A DNA stretch of 57,369 nucleotides from Novosphingobium naphthalenivorans NBRC 102051 (GTDB lineage: Bacteria; Pseudomonadota; Alphaproteobacteria; Sphingomonadales; Sphingomonadaceae), in NCBI RefSeq assembly GCF_001590985.1, contig NZ_BCTX01000031.1, forward strand, positions 1-57,369, read 5' to 3'. A program made the position numbers and the translations under genes. The notes under the pieces are model-generated. The model did not search any database, had not been told where the DNA came from, and saw only the letters and a program-made list of their open reading frames with translations. Positions 1 through 9,688 of the stretch are shown in pieces; the stretch's first letter is position 1, and each line of letters opens with the position of its first letter.

Positions 1-7
1 GATTAGC

Positions 8-37
8 GCGTCTCGACTTCGCTCGACACGAACGGGT
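8..37. repeat. Fragment of the TCGA-type intergenic repeat
   Basis: The segment resembles one arm of the repeat seen near 24.4 and 57.3 kb, where a CTGAGC-TTGTCGAAG-type arm is followed by a CGAACGGG-type flank. Only part lies in the window, so the partner arm cannot be checked. Confidence 0.3.
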
Positions 38-78
38 AAGGTGTTCAGATATTGTCCTGTTGGCTCTAATAAGGGCGC

Positions 79-1179
79 ATGGACGAAGTCGATGCGATCG
101 TTGTCGGGGCAGGGATTGTCGGCCTTGCCGTAGCGCGGGCCCTGGCGCTGGCGGGCCGCGAGGTGATGATCCTGGAGCGTGAGCGGCAGTTCGGCACCGT
201 CACTTCCTCGCGCAACAGCGGGGTGATCCACGCCGGGCTCTATTACCCCGACGGATCGCTGAAAGCGCAGCTCTGCGTCGAGGGGCGGCATCTGCTCTAT
301 GACTTCTGCGAAAGGCGGGGGGTGCCCCACCGGCGTTGCGGCAAGCTCATCATTGCCGAAAGCGAGGCGGAATTTCCCGCGCTTGACGCGGTGATGGCGC
401 GCGGGGCCGCCGCCGGGGTGGACGATCTGGTGCGCCTCAGCGCGGACGAGGCCCGCGCGATCGAGCCCGCGCTGACGTGCGCCGGAGCCGTCCATTCGCC
501 CTCGACCGGCATTGTGGACCAGCACGAACTGATGCTGGCGCTGCTCGGCGAGGCCGAGGCGCACGGCGCCATGCTGGTGTGCGAAGCACCGGTCGATGCC
601 ATCGCGCAAGCCGGATCGCGCTGGACGGTTCAAGTGGGCGAGACGCGGCTGGCGGCGCCACTGCTCGTCAATGCCGCCGGCCTCGGAGCGCAGGCGCTGG
701 CGCGCACGATCGAGGCGCTCGCCCCGGCGCTGGTGCCGCCGCTCCATTACGCGAAGGGCTGCTATTTTTCGTACTCGGGCCGGGCGCCGTTCACGCGGCT
801 GATCTATCCGGTGCCGGGCCCGGCCAGCCTCGGCACCCATTTCACGCTCGACCTCGGCGGACAGGCGCGCTTCGGGCCGGACATCCATTGGGTCGATGAA
901 ATCGACTACACCGTCGATCCGGCGCTGAAGGGCGAATTTCTGGCCGCCGCACGCCGGATCTGGCCAGATGCCGAGGAAGAGCGCCTGCAGCCCGCCTATG
1001 CCGGTATCCGTCCGAAGCTGGCGGGACCGGGGATGCCCACCGCCGATTTCGTGCTGCAGGGCGAGGACACGCATGGCCTGCCCGGCCTGATCAACCTGTT
1101 CGGGATCGAATCGCCGGGGCTGACGTCATCGCTGGCGATTGGCGCGCGGGTGGCCGCGATGGCGGGTGGGGGCGTTTAG
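79..1179 (+). CDS. FAD-dependent oxidoreductase, L-2-hydroxyglutarate dehydrogenase (LhgO)-like
   Basis: This is a 366-residue soluble flavoprotein of the DAO family. The N-terminal dinucleotide-binding motif GAGIVG spans residues 10-15, and Glu33 sits at the end of the second strand, where it should bind the FAD ribose. A segment around residues 45-56 (RNSGVIHAGLYY) and a C-terminal GIESPGLTSSLAIG stretch are typical of the LhgO branch, which oxidises L-2-hydroxyglutarate to 2-oxoglutarate and passes electrons to quinone. Length matches the short members of that family. No neighbour supports a pathway, so the substrate is inferred from family likeness. Other 2-hydroxyacid or amino-acid oxidases of the DAO fold remain possible. 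Confidence 0.85.
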   Translation: MDEVDAIVVGAGIVGLAVARALALAGREVMILERERQFGTVTSSRNSGVIHAGLYYPDGSLKAQLCVEGRHLLYDFCERRGVPHRRCGKLIIAESEAEFPALDAVMARGAAAGVDDLVRLSADEARAIEPALTCAGAVHSPSTGIVDQHELMLALLGEAEAHGAMLVCEAPVDAIAQAGSRWTVQVGETRLAAPLLVNAAGLGAQALARTIEALAPALVPPLHYAKGCYFSYSGRAPFTRLIYPVPGPASLGTHFTLDLGGQARFGPDIHWVDEIDYTVDPALKGEFLAAARRIWPDAEEERLQPAYAGIRPKLAGPGMPTADFVLQGEDTHGLPGLINLFGIESPGLTSSLAIGARVAAMAGGGV

Positions 1180-1193
1180 GCGAACGTCTCCAG

Positions 1194-1325
1194 ATCCTCC
1201 CCCATCGGGGGAGGTGGCAGCCACGTAGTGGCTGACGGAGGGGGAGCGAAAAGGCGCGACACTGGCGTTTGCAAAGCCCCCTCCACCACCCTGCGGGCGG
1301 TTCCCCTCCCCCGATGGGGGAGGAT
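1194..1325. repeat. Palindromic intergenic repeat bounded by inverted CCTCCCCC arms
   Basis: An element of about 130 bp starts with a hairpin (ATCCTCCCCCATCGGGGGAGG) and ends with its near-exact inverse at 1304-1325. The interior also pairs partly (GTGGCAGCCACGTAGTGGC, and CACCCTGCGGGCGG). It fills the gap between two convergent genes and has no coding potential. A related element with similar CCCCTCC/GGAGGGG arms lies at 22465-22605. It looks like a MITE-sized repetitive extragenic palindrome and could also act as a transcription barrier. Confidence 0.7.
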
Positions 1326-1348
1326 TGGGCAGTTCCGCAATGCCGGTC

Positions 1349-1552
1349 CTACCCCTCCAGCAAATCCAGATAGGCGACCACGTCGTTGTCGGTGGCAAGG
1401 AACAGGCCGTCCTGTACCTCTTCCGGCTGGCGGGCGGCGATCTGCATCGCTTCGGCCAGCGGGCCGTAGAACAGCGTCTCGGCCGCGCCGCCTTCGGGGC
1501 CGCTGTCGAGGTGATAGAGCCGCACCGTCGCTTCGAGATAGGTCGTGCGCAT
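1349..1552 (-). CDS. Conserved-looking small hypothetical protein (67 aa)
   Basis: This 67-residue acidic soluble protein begins MRTTYLEATVRLYHLD and ends VVAYLDLLEG. Its start codon overlaps the stop codon of the upstream DUF4169 gene (TGATG), which implies translational coupling and supports this start over an in-frame start 237 bases upstream that would give an Arg/Gly-rich nonsense extension. No signal peptide or membrane segment is seen. I do not recognise the family. It forms the tail of a minus-strand group with the HerA-like ATPase and DUF4169. Confidence 0.7.
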   Translation of the reverse strand: MRTTYLEATVRLYHLDSGPEGGAAETLFYGPLAEAMQIAARQPEEVQDGLFLATDNDVVAYLDLLEG

Positions 1553-1737
1553 CAGTCTTCGGTCCGGTCGCGCTTCGCGCCTTCGACCGCGCGGGTGAGG
1601 CGGGCCACGTCGGCCTCGGTGGCCTTGCGTTCGGCCTTGGTCTGGCCATGCAGCGCGCGGTTCTCCGCCGCTTGCGTCTTGTCCGCCGCGCGGGCCTTGG
1701 CCTTGCGGGCCATCCTGAGGTTGACGATCTCGGCCAT
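1552..1737 (-). CDS. DUF4169 family small basic protein
   Basis: This 61-residue, highly charged, probably helical protein begins MAEIVNLRMARKAKAR and contains AENRALHGQTKAERKA, the hallmark of DUF4169, a small alphaproteobacterial family of unknown function. It lies 58 bp downstream of the HerA-like ATPase gene and overlaps the next small gene by one base. The composition (many Lys, Arg, Ala and Glu) suggests a nucleic-acid- or protein-binding helix, but that is only inference. Confidence 0.85.
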   Translation of the reverse strand: MAEIVNLRMARKAKARAADKTQAAENRALHGQTKAERKATEADVARLTRAVEGAKRDRTED

Positions 1738-1795
1738 GATGGTTCCTTAGGGAGCGGCACCGGCCATTCGGCGTGAGCCGAACAGACAATTGATA

Positions 1796-3283
1796 TTACG
1801 CTTCGACGGCCGCCGTTGTCACGCCGAGATCGGGCAGGCCGACCGAGCGCTTGCCCGAAAAGTCGGTGCGCACCACGATCAGCCCGTCCTTTTCGAGATA
1901 GTCGAGCAGGCGCTGCACGCGGCGCGGGCTGCTGGTGCCGTAGATCTTGGCGAGTTCGATATCGTCGGGGCAGGGCTTGCCGTCCATCGCCGCGCGGGCG
2001 ATCACGTAGAACGGCGCGAGCGCATCGTCGGGCACGTGCTTGGCGAGGTTCTGCAGGTCGAACCAGCGTTCGTCGTCCGGGTCCTCGATCCCGGCGATGG
2101 CGGCGGCGAAGCCGCGGCGGAACATCGTCGCGTCGAGCCCGCGCACCGAAATGCCCTTCATCCGGCAGCGGATGGTGAAGTCCTGGAACAGCGTGGTGGC
2201 GGACTGGAAAGTGCAGTCTTCCTCCTGCGCCATCGTGTTCATGATCTCGACCATGGCGGCGCGATTCTCTTCCGGGTCGGCCTCGGCGCGCTGGCGTTCG
2301 GCCTCGCGCTCGCGGGCCGGACCGCCGGTGGGTTCGAGCATCTCGCTGGCGGCGATCCGCCGGGCGACCGACTCGGCATCCTCGACGCGCGGGGCCGGGC
2401 GCGGGAATTCCGGGCGCTCGGGCTCGACGTGGAGGTTGTCGTGCAGCAGCTCGCGCATGTCCTCGGTGCTGGCCGTGGGCAGCGGGACGAGGCCGGGAGT
2501 CACCGACTTGGCCCCGGTGCGCACCGCGCCGATGTTCACCGCCACCGGACGGCGGGCGATGGCGGGGCCGAGGCCGAGGAACTGGCCGCGCGCAAGATCG
2601 CGGATCGCCTCGGCCTGGCGGCGCTCCATGCCGAGCAGGTCCGCCGCGCGCACCATGTCGATGTCGAGGAAGGTGCGGCCCATCAGGAAGTTGCTGGCTT
2701 CCGCCGCGACGTTCTTGGCGAGCTTGGCGAGGCGCTGGGTGGCGATCACCCCGGCAAGGCCGCGCTTGCGGCCGCGGCACATCAGGTTGGTCATCGCCGC
2801 AAGGCTGACCCGGCGCGCTTCTTCCGACACTTCACCCGCGGCGGCGGGCGCGAACATCTGCGCTTCGTCGACCACCACCAGCGCCGGATACCATTGCTCG
2901 CGCGGGGCGTCGAACAGCGCGTTGAGGAACTGCGCGGCGCATTTCATCTGCTGGTCGATTTCCAGCTCGTCGAGCGCGAGCACCACCGAGGCGCGGTGCT
3001 GGCGGATGCGCGCGCCGAGGCGCGTGATCTCGGCCTCGCCATAAGCGGCGCCGTCGATCACGACATGGCCGAACTCTTCCGCCAGCGAAACGAAGTCCCC
3101 TTCCGGGTCGATCACCACCTGCTGGACGATCCCGGCGCTCTCTTCGAGCAGGCGGCGCAGCAGGTGCGACTTTCCGGACCCGGAATTGCCCTGCACCAGC
3201 AGGCGGGTCGCGAGAAGTTCCTTGATGTCGATCTCTATCGGCTCCCCGCGCGGGGTGTCGCCGATGACGATGGATGCGCTCAC
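1796..3283 (-). CDS. HerA/FtsK-superfamily ATP-binding protein (DUF87)
   Basis: This 495-residue P-loop ATPase has Walker A GNSGSGKS at residues 32-39, Walker B VVVDE at 136-140, and an ATQR segment at 181-184 of the kind seen in HerA-type translocases. A charged Arg/Glu-rich helix follows at about 330-370. A C-terminal winged-helix-like region (about 435-485, with SPRRVQRLLDYLEKDG) resembles a DNA-binding module. HerA proteins hexamerise and move on DNA with a NurA nuclease in archaea. Here no nuclease neighbour is visible, only DUF4169 and a 67-residue protein downstream, so the DNA-processing role is inferred. Cytoplasmic, no membrane segment. Confidence 0.85.
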   Translation of the reverse strand: MSASIVIGDTPRGEPIEIDIKELLATRLLVQGNSGSGKSHLLRRLLEESAGIVQQVVIDPEGDFVSLAEEFGHVVIDGAAYGEAEITRLGARIRQHRASVVLALDELEIDQQMKCAAQFLNALFDAPREQWYPALVVVDEAQMFAPAAAGEVSEEARRVSLAAMTNLMCRGRKRGLAGVIATQRLAKLAKNVAAEASNFLMGRTFLDIDMVRAADLLGMERRQAEAIRDLARGQFLGLGPAIARRPVAVNIGAVRTGAKSVTPGLVPLPTASTEDMRELLHDNLHVEPERPEFPRPAPRVEDAESVARRIAASEMLEPTGGPAREREAERQRAEADPEENRAAMVEIMNTMAQEEDCTFQSATTLFQDFTIRCRMKGISVRGLDATMFRRGFAAAIAGIEDPDDERWFDLQNLAKHVPDDALAPFYVIARAAMDGKPCPDDIELAKIYGTSSPRRVQRLLDYLEKDGLIVVRTDFSGKRSVGLPDLGVTTAAVEA

Positions 3284-3418
3284 GGCATGCCTCCTGCCAA
3301 AGCCGGGCGGGGCGGCGCAAGGCGCGCGCGGGTTTTTTCCAGAGGCTGGGGGCGTGAAACCCTGTTAATCGCCCCGCTGTTTCACGCCTTTGTCACATGA
3401 TTGCGCAAACCATGCCGG

Positions 3419-4333
3419 ATGGGAAATCGCCTTACCGTCTTGCCCGATAGCGGGCCCGCGTTGCGGATGGTCGTGCTGGCTGGCCAGAACAAGGATGTGT
3501 CCGATCCGCTGGCCGAGCGTTTCGGGCAGAGTCACCGCAGCCTGATCCCCCTCGCCGGGCAGCCGATGATCGCGCATGTCCTGCGCACCGCTTCGTTGCA
3601 TCCCAGAGTCGAGAGTCTGGCGATCTGCATCGAGCGGGAGGCGTTCGGGCCGGTATGGGACGTGCTGACCCGACTTCCCGGGCGCGGGACTGTCGCGCTG
3701 GTGGAAGCGCGCGCCAATCTGGCGGACAGCGTGCGCGATGCGGTCGAGGGCTGGGACGGGCCGGTGCTGGTGACGACCGCCGACCACGCGCTGCTGAGCG
3801 TGGAGGCCATCGACGCCGTGGCGGCGGCTTTGGCCGGGTCCGATGCCGTGATTGCCCTTTCCCCGCGCGACTGTGTGGAAGCCGCGCACCGCTCGGCGCC
3901 GCACCGGTTCCTGGCGCTGCGGGACGGCGACTATGCGCCTTGCGATGTCTATGGCCTGTCCGGGCCTGAGGCGATCGGTGCGGTCGAAGTGTTTCGCGGC
4001 AATGGCGGGCTCGATCGCAGCGGCGCGCGAATCCGGCGCGCGGCGGGCCTGCTCGGCCTGCTGATGATGCGCTGCCGGATGCTCACGCTGGGCAAGGCCA
4101 TCGAACTGGCCTCGCGCCGTCTCGGGCTGCGGCTGGGCGTGGTGGTGCTGCGTGACGGCGGGCAGGCGATCGACGTCGATGATGACCGCAGCTATGCCGT
4201 CGTGCGAGACCTGCTGGAAAGCCGGGGGCCTGCTGCTTCTGCCAGTCCCGCCGTTTCCAGCTCTGCCGTTTCTGGCCCAGCCATTTCCAGTCCCGGCGCC
4301 GGGGATGCACGGCGCGTCGCGGGCAGCGGCTGA
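3419..4333 (+). CDS. Nucleotidyltransferase-like protein (MobA-like NTP transferase fold)
   Basis: The protein of about 304 residues begins with a VVLAGQ strand followed by SLIPLAGQPMIAHVL, the pattern of NTP-transferase folds (sugar-phosphate nucleotidylyltransferases, MobA). The normal Gly-rich GGxGTRM loop is replaced by NKDVSDPLAERFG, so the nucleotide loop is degenerate. VLVTTADHALLS fits the metal-binding Asp region. The middle (about 210-260) is helical and hydrophobic. The start chosen is ATG at 3419; a TTG at 3401 and an ATG at 3467 are alternatives. The last 30 residues come from tandem 15-bp repeats. Substrate unknown. The Met-rich periplasmic gene follows 78 bp downstream. Confidence 0.65.
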   Translation: MGNRLTVLPDSGPALRMVVLAGQNKDVSDPLAERFGQSHRSLIPLAGQPMIAHVLRTASLHPRVESLAICIEREAFGPVWDVLTRLPGRGTVALVEARANLADSVRDAVEGWDGPVLVTTADHALLSVEAIDAVAAALAGSDAVIALSPRDCVEAAHRSAPHRFLALRDGDYAPCDVYGLSGPEAIGAVEVFRGNGGLDRSGARIRRAAGLLGLLMMRCRMLTLGKAIELASRRLGLRLGVVVLRDGGQAIDVDDDRSYAVVRDLLESRGPAASASPAVSSSAVSGPAISSPGAGDARRVAGSG

Positions 4334-4411
4334 TCCGTAATCGGGGGTTCAGGTTCGAAGGCGCAGCTTCCTTCATCGCAATGGGACGAGTCACCAAGGA
4401 GGATATCCCCA

Positions 4412-5029
4412 ATGCGAATGCCCCCCCGCAAGTATCTGCTCGGCGCCGCCGTTCTGGCCGTGCTGGGTGCCGGTGTGGCCGAGGCCGCGACGGCGAAACT
4501 TCATACCGTAAAGCTGGACGCTCCCGATGGTTCGGTGGTCGAGGTGCAATACACCGGTGACGTCGCGCCCAGAGTGCAGATCGTGCCTGCCGATCAGGTC
4601 ACGGTTCCGGCGGCTATCCCGATGATGGGGCCGGTCATGGCCGATCCCTTCGCCGAGATGGAGCGCGTCTCCGCGATCATGGATGCGCACATGCACGCGA
4701 TGATGCAGCGCGCCGCAATGCTGCAGCAGCAGGCGGCGCAGATGCAGCAGGATGCCGTGGTGCATGACGGCGACGTTCAGGCCGCGCCGGGCTTCACGGT
4801 GACGAGTGACATGCCCAAGGGTATGCACATGACTTATTATTCCGCGACAACCGATGCGAACGGCTGCACCCGCACCGTTTCCTACAGCTCGGATGGTTCG
4901 GGCGCCGCTCCCAAGCTGACCAAGGCCGCCTCGGATGCCTGCGATGCCGCGCAGCCGAACAACCATGCGATCCCGGCGAAGGCGGAAAAACCCGCAGTAC
5001 AGCCCGTGGCGCCCGGCGAGAAAGTCTGA
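4412..5029 (+). CDS. Exported Met/His-rich hypothetical protein
   Basis: This 205-residue protein has a Sec-type signal (MRMPPRKYLLGAAVLAVLGA, likely cleaved after AEA near residue 26). A Met- and His-rich helix (MDAHMHAMMQRAAMLQQQ) follows, then a small domain with two Cys (NGCTRT and DACDAA). Clustered Met and His residues in a periplasmic protein can bind copper or silver, but no cuproprotein family is recognised. A good ribosome site (AAGGAGG) precedes the ATG. The C-terminus is a disordered Ala/Pro/Lys tail. It ends before a terminator hairpin shared with the convergent cytochrome gene. Confidence 0.75.
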   Translation: MRMPPRKYLLGAAVLAVLGAGVAEAATAKLHTVKLDAPDGSVVEVQYTGDVAPRVQIVPADQVTVPAAIPMMGPVMADPFAEMERVSAIMDAHMHAMMQRAAMLQQQAAQMQQDAVVHDGDVQAAPGFTVTSDMPKGMHMTYYSATTDANGCTRTVSYSSDGSGAAPKLTKAASDACDAAQPNNHAIPAKAEKPAVQPVAPGEKV

Positions 5030-5084
5030 CGCCGGTTCCGCCGGTCCTCCGTCATTCCCCCGCCCCCTTGGAATGACGGTCGAG

Positions 5085-5120
5085 GGGGCGGCGCCGTATG
5101 CAGTCCGGCGCCGCCCCTTT
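5085..5120. terminator. Hairpin terminator between convergent genes
   Basis: A GC-rich stem (GGGGCGGCGCC at 5085-5095 pairing with GGCGCCGCCCC at 5107-5117) is followed by TTTCTC. It lies between the convergent Met-rich protein gene and the cytochrome c gene and probably stops the plus-strand transcript. A second small palindrome (GTCATTCC / GGAATGAC) lies just before it at 5051-5077. Confidence 0.65.
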
Positions 5121-5136
5121 CTCGTATTGGCTGCGG

Positions 5137-5652
5137 CTATTTCAGCGTTTCGAGATAGTCGATGAGTTCCTTGCGCTTGGCGGCGTCGGGCACGGTGATG
5201 ACCATCTTGGTGCCGGGCACCATCTTCATCGGGCCCTGCAGCCAGGTGTCGAGCTTCTCGCGGTTCCAGACGATGCCGGATTTCTTGAGCGCCGGGCTGA
5301 ACGCGTAGTTCGGCACTTCACCGGCGGTGCTGCCGACGATGCCGAACAGAGTCGGGCCGACGCCGTTCTTGCCCGGCTCCACCGAGTGGCACGCGCGGCA
5401 CACGGCGAAAGCGGCAGGGGCCGCAGCGGCCGCGACGGTTGGCGCCGGGCTGGCTTCGGCCGCGGGGGACGCGGCAGCGACGGGCGCCGGTGCCTCAGCC
5501 GCGGGGGCTTCAGCGGCGGGGGCCGGAGCCTCGGTGGCGGCGGGAGCATCGGTCTCGGGCGTGGCGGCGGCCGTGTCCTTGCCCGAATCCGAGCCGCCGC
5601 ATGCGGCCAGCAGCGCAAACGGCGCAATGACGGCCAGATTCCTGAAATGCAT
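5137..5652 (-). CDS. Lipoprotein class I cytochrome c with Ala/Pro-rich linker
   Basis: This 171-residue protein has a lipobox LAAC (Cys18), a low-complexity Ala/Pro/Glu linker (about 25-80), then a compact cytochrome c domain. Heme attaches at CRACH (residues 85-89), with Met150 in PGTKM as the expected distal ligand, as in mitochondrial-type c2 cytochromes. It should be anchored to the periplasmic face of a membrane by lipid and carry single electrons, for example from the bc1 complex to an oxidase. The linker looks like a flexible tether. Monocistronic, divergent from the MATE exporter. Confidence 0.92.
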   Translation of the reverse strand: MHFRNLAVIAPFALLAACGGSDSGKDTAAATPETDAPAATEAPAPAAEAPAAEAPAPVAAASPAAEASPAPTVAAAAAPAAFAVCRACHSVEPGKNGVGPTLFGIVGSTAGEVPNYAFSPALKKSGIVWNREKLDTWLQGPMKMVPGTKMVITVPDAAKRKELIDYLETLK

Positions 5653-5883
5653 GTGTCTTCCTCCTCGAACCCGAATGTCCCGGTAGAGCGGGAGCTATTG
5701 CAGTTTGCTGATCCAGCGCAAATACCGGATTGCAAAAAAATCGAGGCCGTTTGCGTCTGGTGAAAGCGCGCTTTGGTATCCTGTCCGGCGCAGCGAATGT
5801 CCGTATGCCGGAATGGGTTGCCGGGATGGGATGCGTGAAACTGCTTTCGCACGCGCGGCATTGCCCCTAGGGCTCCGCGCGCC

Positions 5884-7263
5884 ATGTCCGCCGCCGTCTC
5901 TCATGCCTTCCGCGCCGAATTGCGCGCGACCCTGCATCTTGCCGGGCCGCTGGCGCTGGCGAACCTGCTGCAGATGGCGGTTTTCGCGACCGACGTGATG
6001 TTCGTCGCCCGGCTGGGGCAGCAGGCGCTTGCGGCATCGAGCCTGGCCGTGGCGCTGATCGCGGTGCTGATGATGGGGCTCAACGGCGTGACCGGCGCCT
6101 GCGCCCCGTTGATCGCGGCTGACATCGGCCGGCGCAGCAATGCCGTGCGCGAAGTGCGCCGCTCCACGCGGATGGCGCTCTGGCTGGCGGTGGCGCTGGG
6201 GCTGGCGGGGATCGGCCTGTGCCAGTTCGCCACCGAATTCATGCTGGCCACCGGTCAGGACCCCGAGCTGGCGCGGGAGGGCGGCAAGTTCCTCGGCATC
6301 CTTTCGGTGGCGATGCTGCCGATGGCCGTGGCCAATGTGCTGCGCACGTTCGTTTCGGCGCTGGGGCGCCCGGTGTTCGCGACCGTGATCACGGCGCTTT
6401 CGATCCTGGTGAACATCGCCGGCGACTATGCCCTGGTGTTCGGCCATTTCGGCGCGCCCCGGCTGGAGCTGACCGGCGCGGCGCTGGCCAGCATCATTAC
6501 CGCATCGAGCACGGTGCTGGCCTATGTCGCGGCCATCTTCACCGATCGCAACTTGCGCCGTTTCCATATTTTCGGCCGCTGGTGGCGGCCCGAGTGGCAG
6601 CGGCTGGGCCGGATGCTGGTGCTGGGCCTGCCGATTTCCGGCACGCTGATTGCCGAGGGCGGCCTGTTCAGCGGCGCCGCTTTCGTGATGGGCCGCGTCG
6701 GCGAGGCTCAGCTCGCCGCGCATACGGTGGCGCTGCAGATCGCCGCCTTCGCGTTCCAGGTGCCGTTCGGCATCGGCCAGGCGGCGACGATCCGCGTCGG
6801 CTATCACTATGGCGCGGGCAATCGCGAGGGCGTGGGCCATGCGGGCTGGGCCTCGGTCGCAGTCAGCATGGCGTTCATGAGCGTGTCTGCGCTGGCCATG
6901 TTCACGATGCCCCGGCTGATCCTTTCGGCCTATGTCGACGTTTCGGATCCGGCCAATGCGGCCATGACCGGCTATGCGCTGAGCTATCTGTTCATCGCGG
7001 CGATTTTCCAGCTTTCGGACGGGTTGCAGGCGGTCGTGGCCGGAGTGCTGCGCGGCATTCAGGATACCCGGGTGCCGATGCTGATCGCCCTGATCGGCTA
7101 CTGGCTGGCCGGCTTCGCGACGTCCGTGGCGCTGGGCCTGTTCACGCCGCTCGGCGGAGTCGGCGTGTGGATCGGACTCGCGGTGGGGCTGACGGTCGCG
7201 GCCGTGTTGCTGATCGCGCGCTGGCACCGCCGCGACCGCTTTTCCGGGCCTGCCCTGGCCTGA
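5884..7263 (+). CDS. MATE family multidrug/cation efflux transporter
   Basis: This 459-residue integral membrane protein has about twelve hydrophobic segments arranged as two homologous halves, as in MATE (NorM-type) exporters that expel cationic drugs in exchange for Na+ or H+. Typical features are GPLALANLLQMA at the N-terminus, DVMFVARLG in the first helix pair, and VPFGIGQAATIRVGYHYGAG in the second half. The 230-bp gap upstream separates it from the divergent cytochrome gene. Substrate cannot be read from sequence. Confidence 0.93.
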   Translation: MSAAVSHAFRAELRATLHLAGPLALANLLQMAVFATDVMFVARLGQQALAASSLAVALIAVLMMGLNGVTGACAPLIAADIGRRSNAVREVRRSTRMALWLAVALGLAGIGLCQFATEFMLATGQDPELAREGGKFLGILSVAMLPMAVANVLRTFVSALGRPVFATVITALSILVNIAGDYALVFGHFGAPRLELTGAALASIITASSTVLAYVAAIFTDRNLRRFHIFGRWWRPEWQRLGRMLVLGLPISGTLIAEGGLFSGAAFVMGRVGEAQLAAHTVALQIAAFAFQVPFGIGQAATIRVGYHYGAGNREGVGHAGWASVAVSMAFMSVSALAMFTMPRLILSAYVDVSDPANAAMTGYALSYLFIAAIFQLSDGLQAVVAGVLRGIQDTRVPMLIALIGYWLAGFATSVALGLFTPLGGVGVWIGLAVGLTVAAVLLIARWHRRDRFSGPALA

Positions 7264-7339
7264 TTGCGGTTGCCTGTCCCGCATCGGGACCGGCTCACCG
7301 CGCGGCAGTATGACATCGAAATTTTTTAGGCCGGAAGCG

Positions 7340-7368
7340 CTTGACGCTCTTGGGGGCGAAGACCATAT
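7340..7368 (+). promoter_or_regulatory. Candidate heat-shock (RpoH-type) promoter of groESL
   Basis: CTTGAC (7340-7345), a 17-base spacer and CCATAT (7363-7368) match the alphaproteobacterial sigma-32 pattern CTTG...N17...CYTAT. The box sits just upstream of the CIRCE operator, so initiation would start at or next to it. TTGACG in the same place could alternatively serve sigma-70. Confidence 0.6.
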
Positions 7369-7377
7369 CCGCGCCCG

Positions 7378-7404
7378 TTGGCACTCAGGAGCTTAGAGTG
7401 CCAA
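7378..7404. promoter_or_regulatory. CIRCE operator (HrcA binding site)
   Basis: A perfect inverted repeat TTGGCACTC-N9-GAGTGCCAA matches the CIRCE consensus TTAGCACTC-N9-GAGTGCTAA with a symmetric A-to-G / T-to-C change. CIRCE is bound by the HrcA repressor and controls groESL in many bacteria. It lies 36 bp before groES and just after the RpoH-like promoter, implying dual control. Confidence 0.93.
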
Positions 7405-7440
7405 TCCCAGTTTTCTGTTCGTAGGATAAGGGAGAATCCC

Positions 7441-7725
7441 ATGGCATTCCGTCCGCTGCACGACCGAGTTCTCGTGCGCCGCGTCGAGGCTGAAGAAAAG
7501 ACGGCCGGTGGCATCATCATTCCTGACAGCGCCAAGGAAAAGCCCGCCGAGGGTGAAATCGTGGCTGCCGGCAACGGCGCCGTGGTCGATGGCAAGGTGC
7601 AGGCGCTCGACGTCAAGGTCGGCGATCGCGTGCTGTTCGGCAAGTGGTCCGGCACCGAAGTCAAGGTCGACGGTGAAGACCTGCTGATCATGAAGGAAAG
7701 CGACATCCTCGGCGTCATCGCCTGA
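7441..7725 (+). CDS. groES: Co-chaperonin GroES
   Basis: This 94-residue protein begins [16 protein letters not shown], contains the mobile-loop region [15 protein letters not shown], and ends ESDILGVIA, all typical of GroES. Seven copies cap the GroEL ring and close the folding chamber in the cytoplasm. The start at 7441 follows a good Shine-Dalgarno (AAGGGAGA). groEL follows 45 bp downstream in the same operon, which is under the CIRCE operator and a heat-shock-type promoter. Confidence 0.98.
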   Translation: MAFRPLHDRVLVRRVEAEEKTAGGIIIPDSAKEKPAEGEIVAAGNGAVVDGKVQALDVKVGDRVLFGKWSGTEVKVDGEDLLIMKESDILGVIA

Positions 7726-7749
7726 GATCGTTCGCACTCATCCATCTGA

Positions 7750-9414
<1,665 letters not shown>

Positions 9415-9444
9415 GCCTCTCATTGTCCAACCGACGAAATGCGA

Positions 9445-9473
9445 AGGGCCGGGGAGCGATCCCCGGCCCTTTT
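9445..9473 (+). terminator. Intrinsic terminator of groESL
   Basis: The stem AGGGCCGGGG / CCCCGGCCCT with loop AGCGAT is followed by TTTT. This is a classic rho-independent terminator 31 bp after the groEL stop. Confidence 0.93.
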
Positions 9474-9688
9474 GCATGTCCGACCCGGTTTGCCCGAGCG
9501 GCCGGGGCCGCGATTCGCCGCATGGGGATTTCGTGAGCAGACCGCGTTTGAATCGGTCTGATTGGTGAAACGAACGTGCCGATTACGGTAATTACCGCAA
9601 GCGCCCTGCAATTCGTCGCGCCGGGGTGGTTTTTTGTCACTGCGGCGTTAACCTGCAGGGAACACGGACGGGACTATAACAGGGACGC

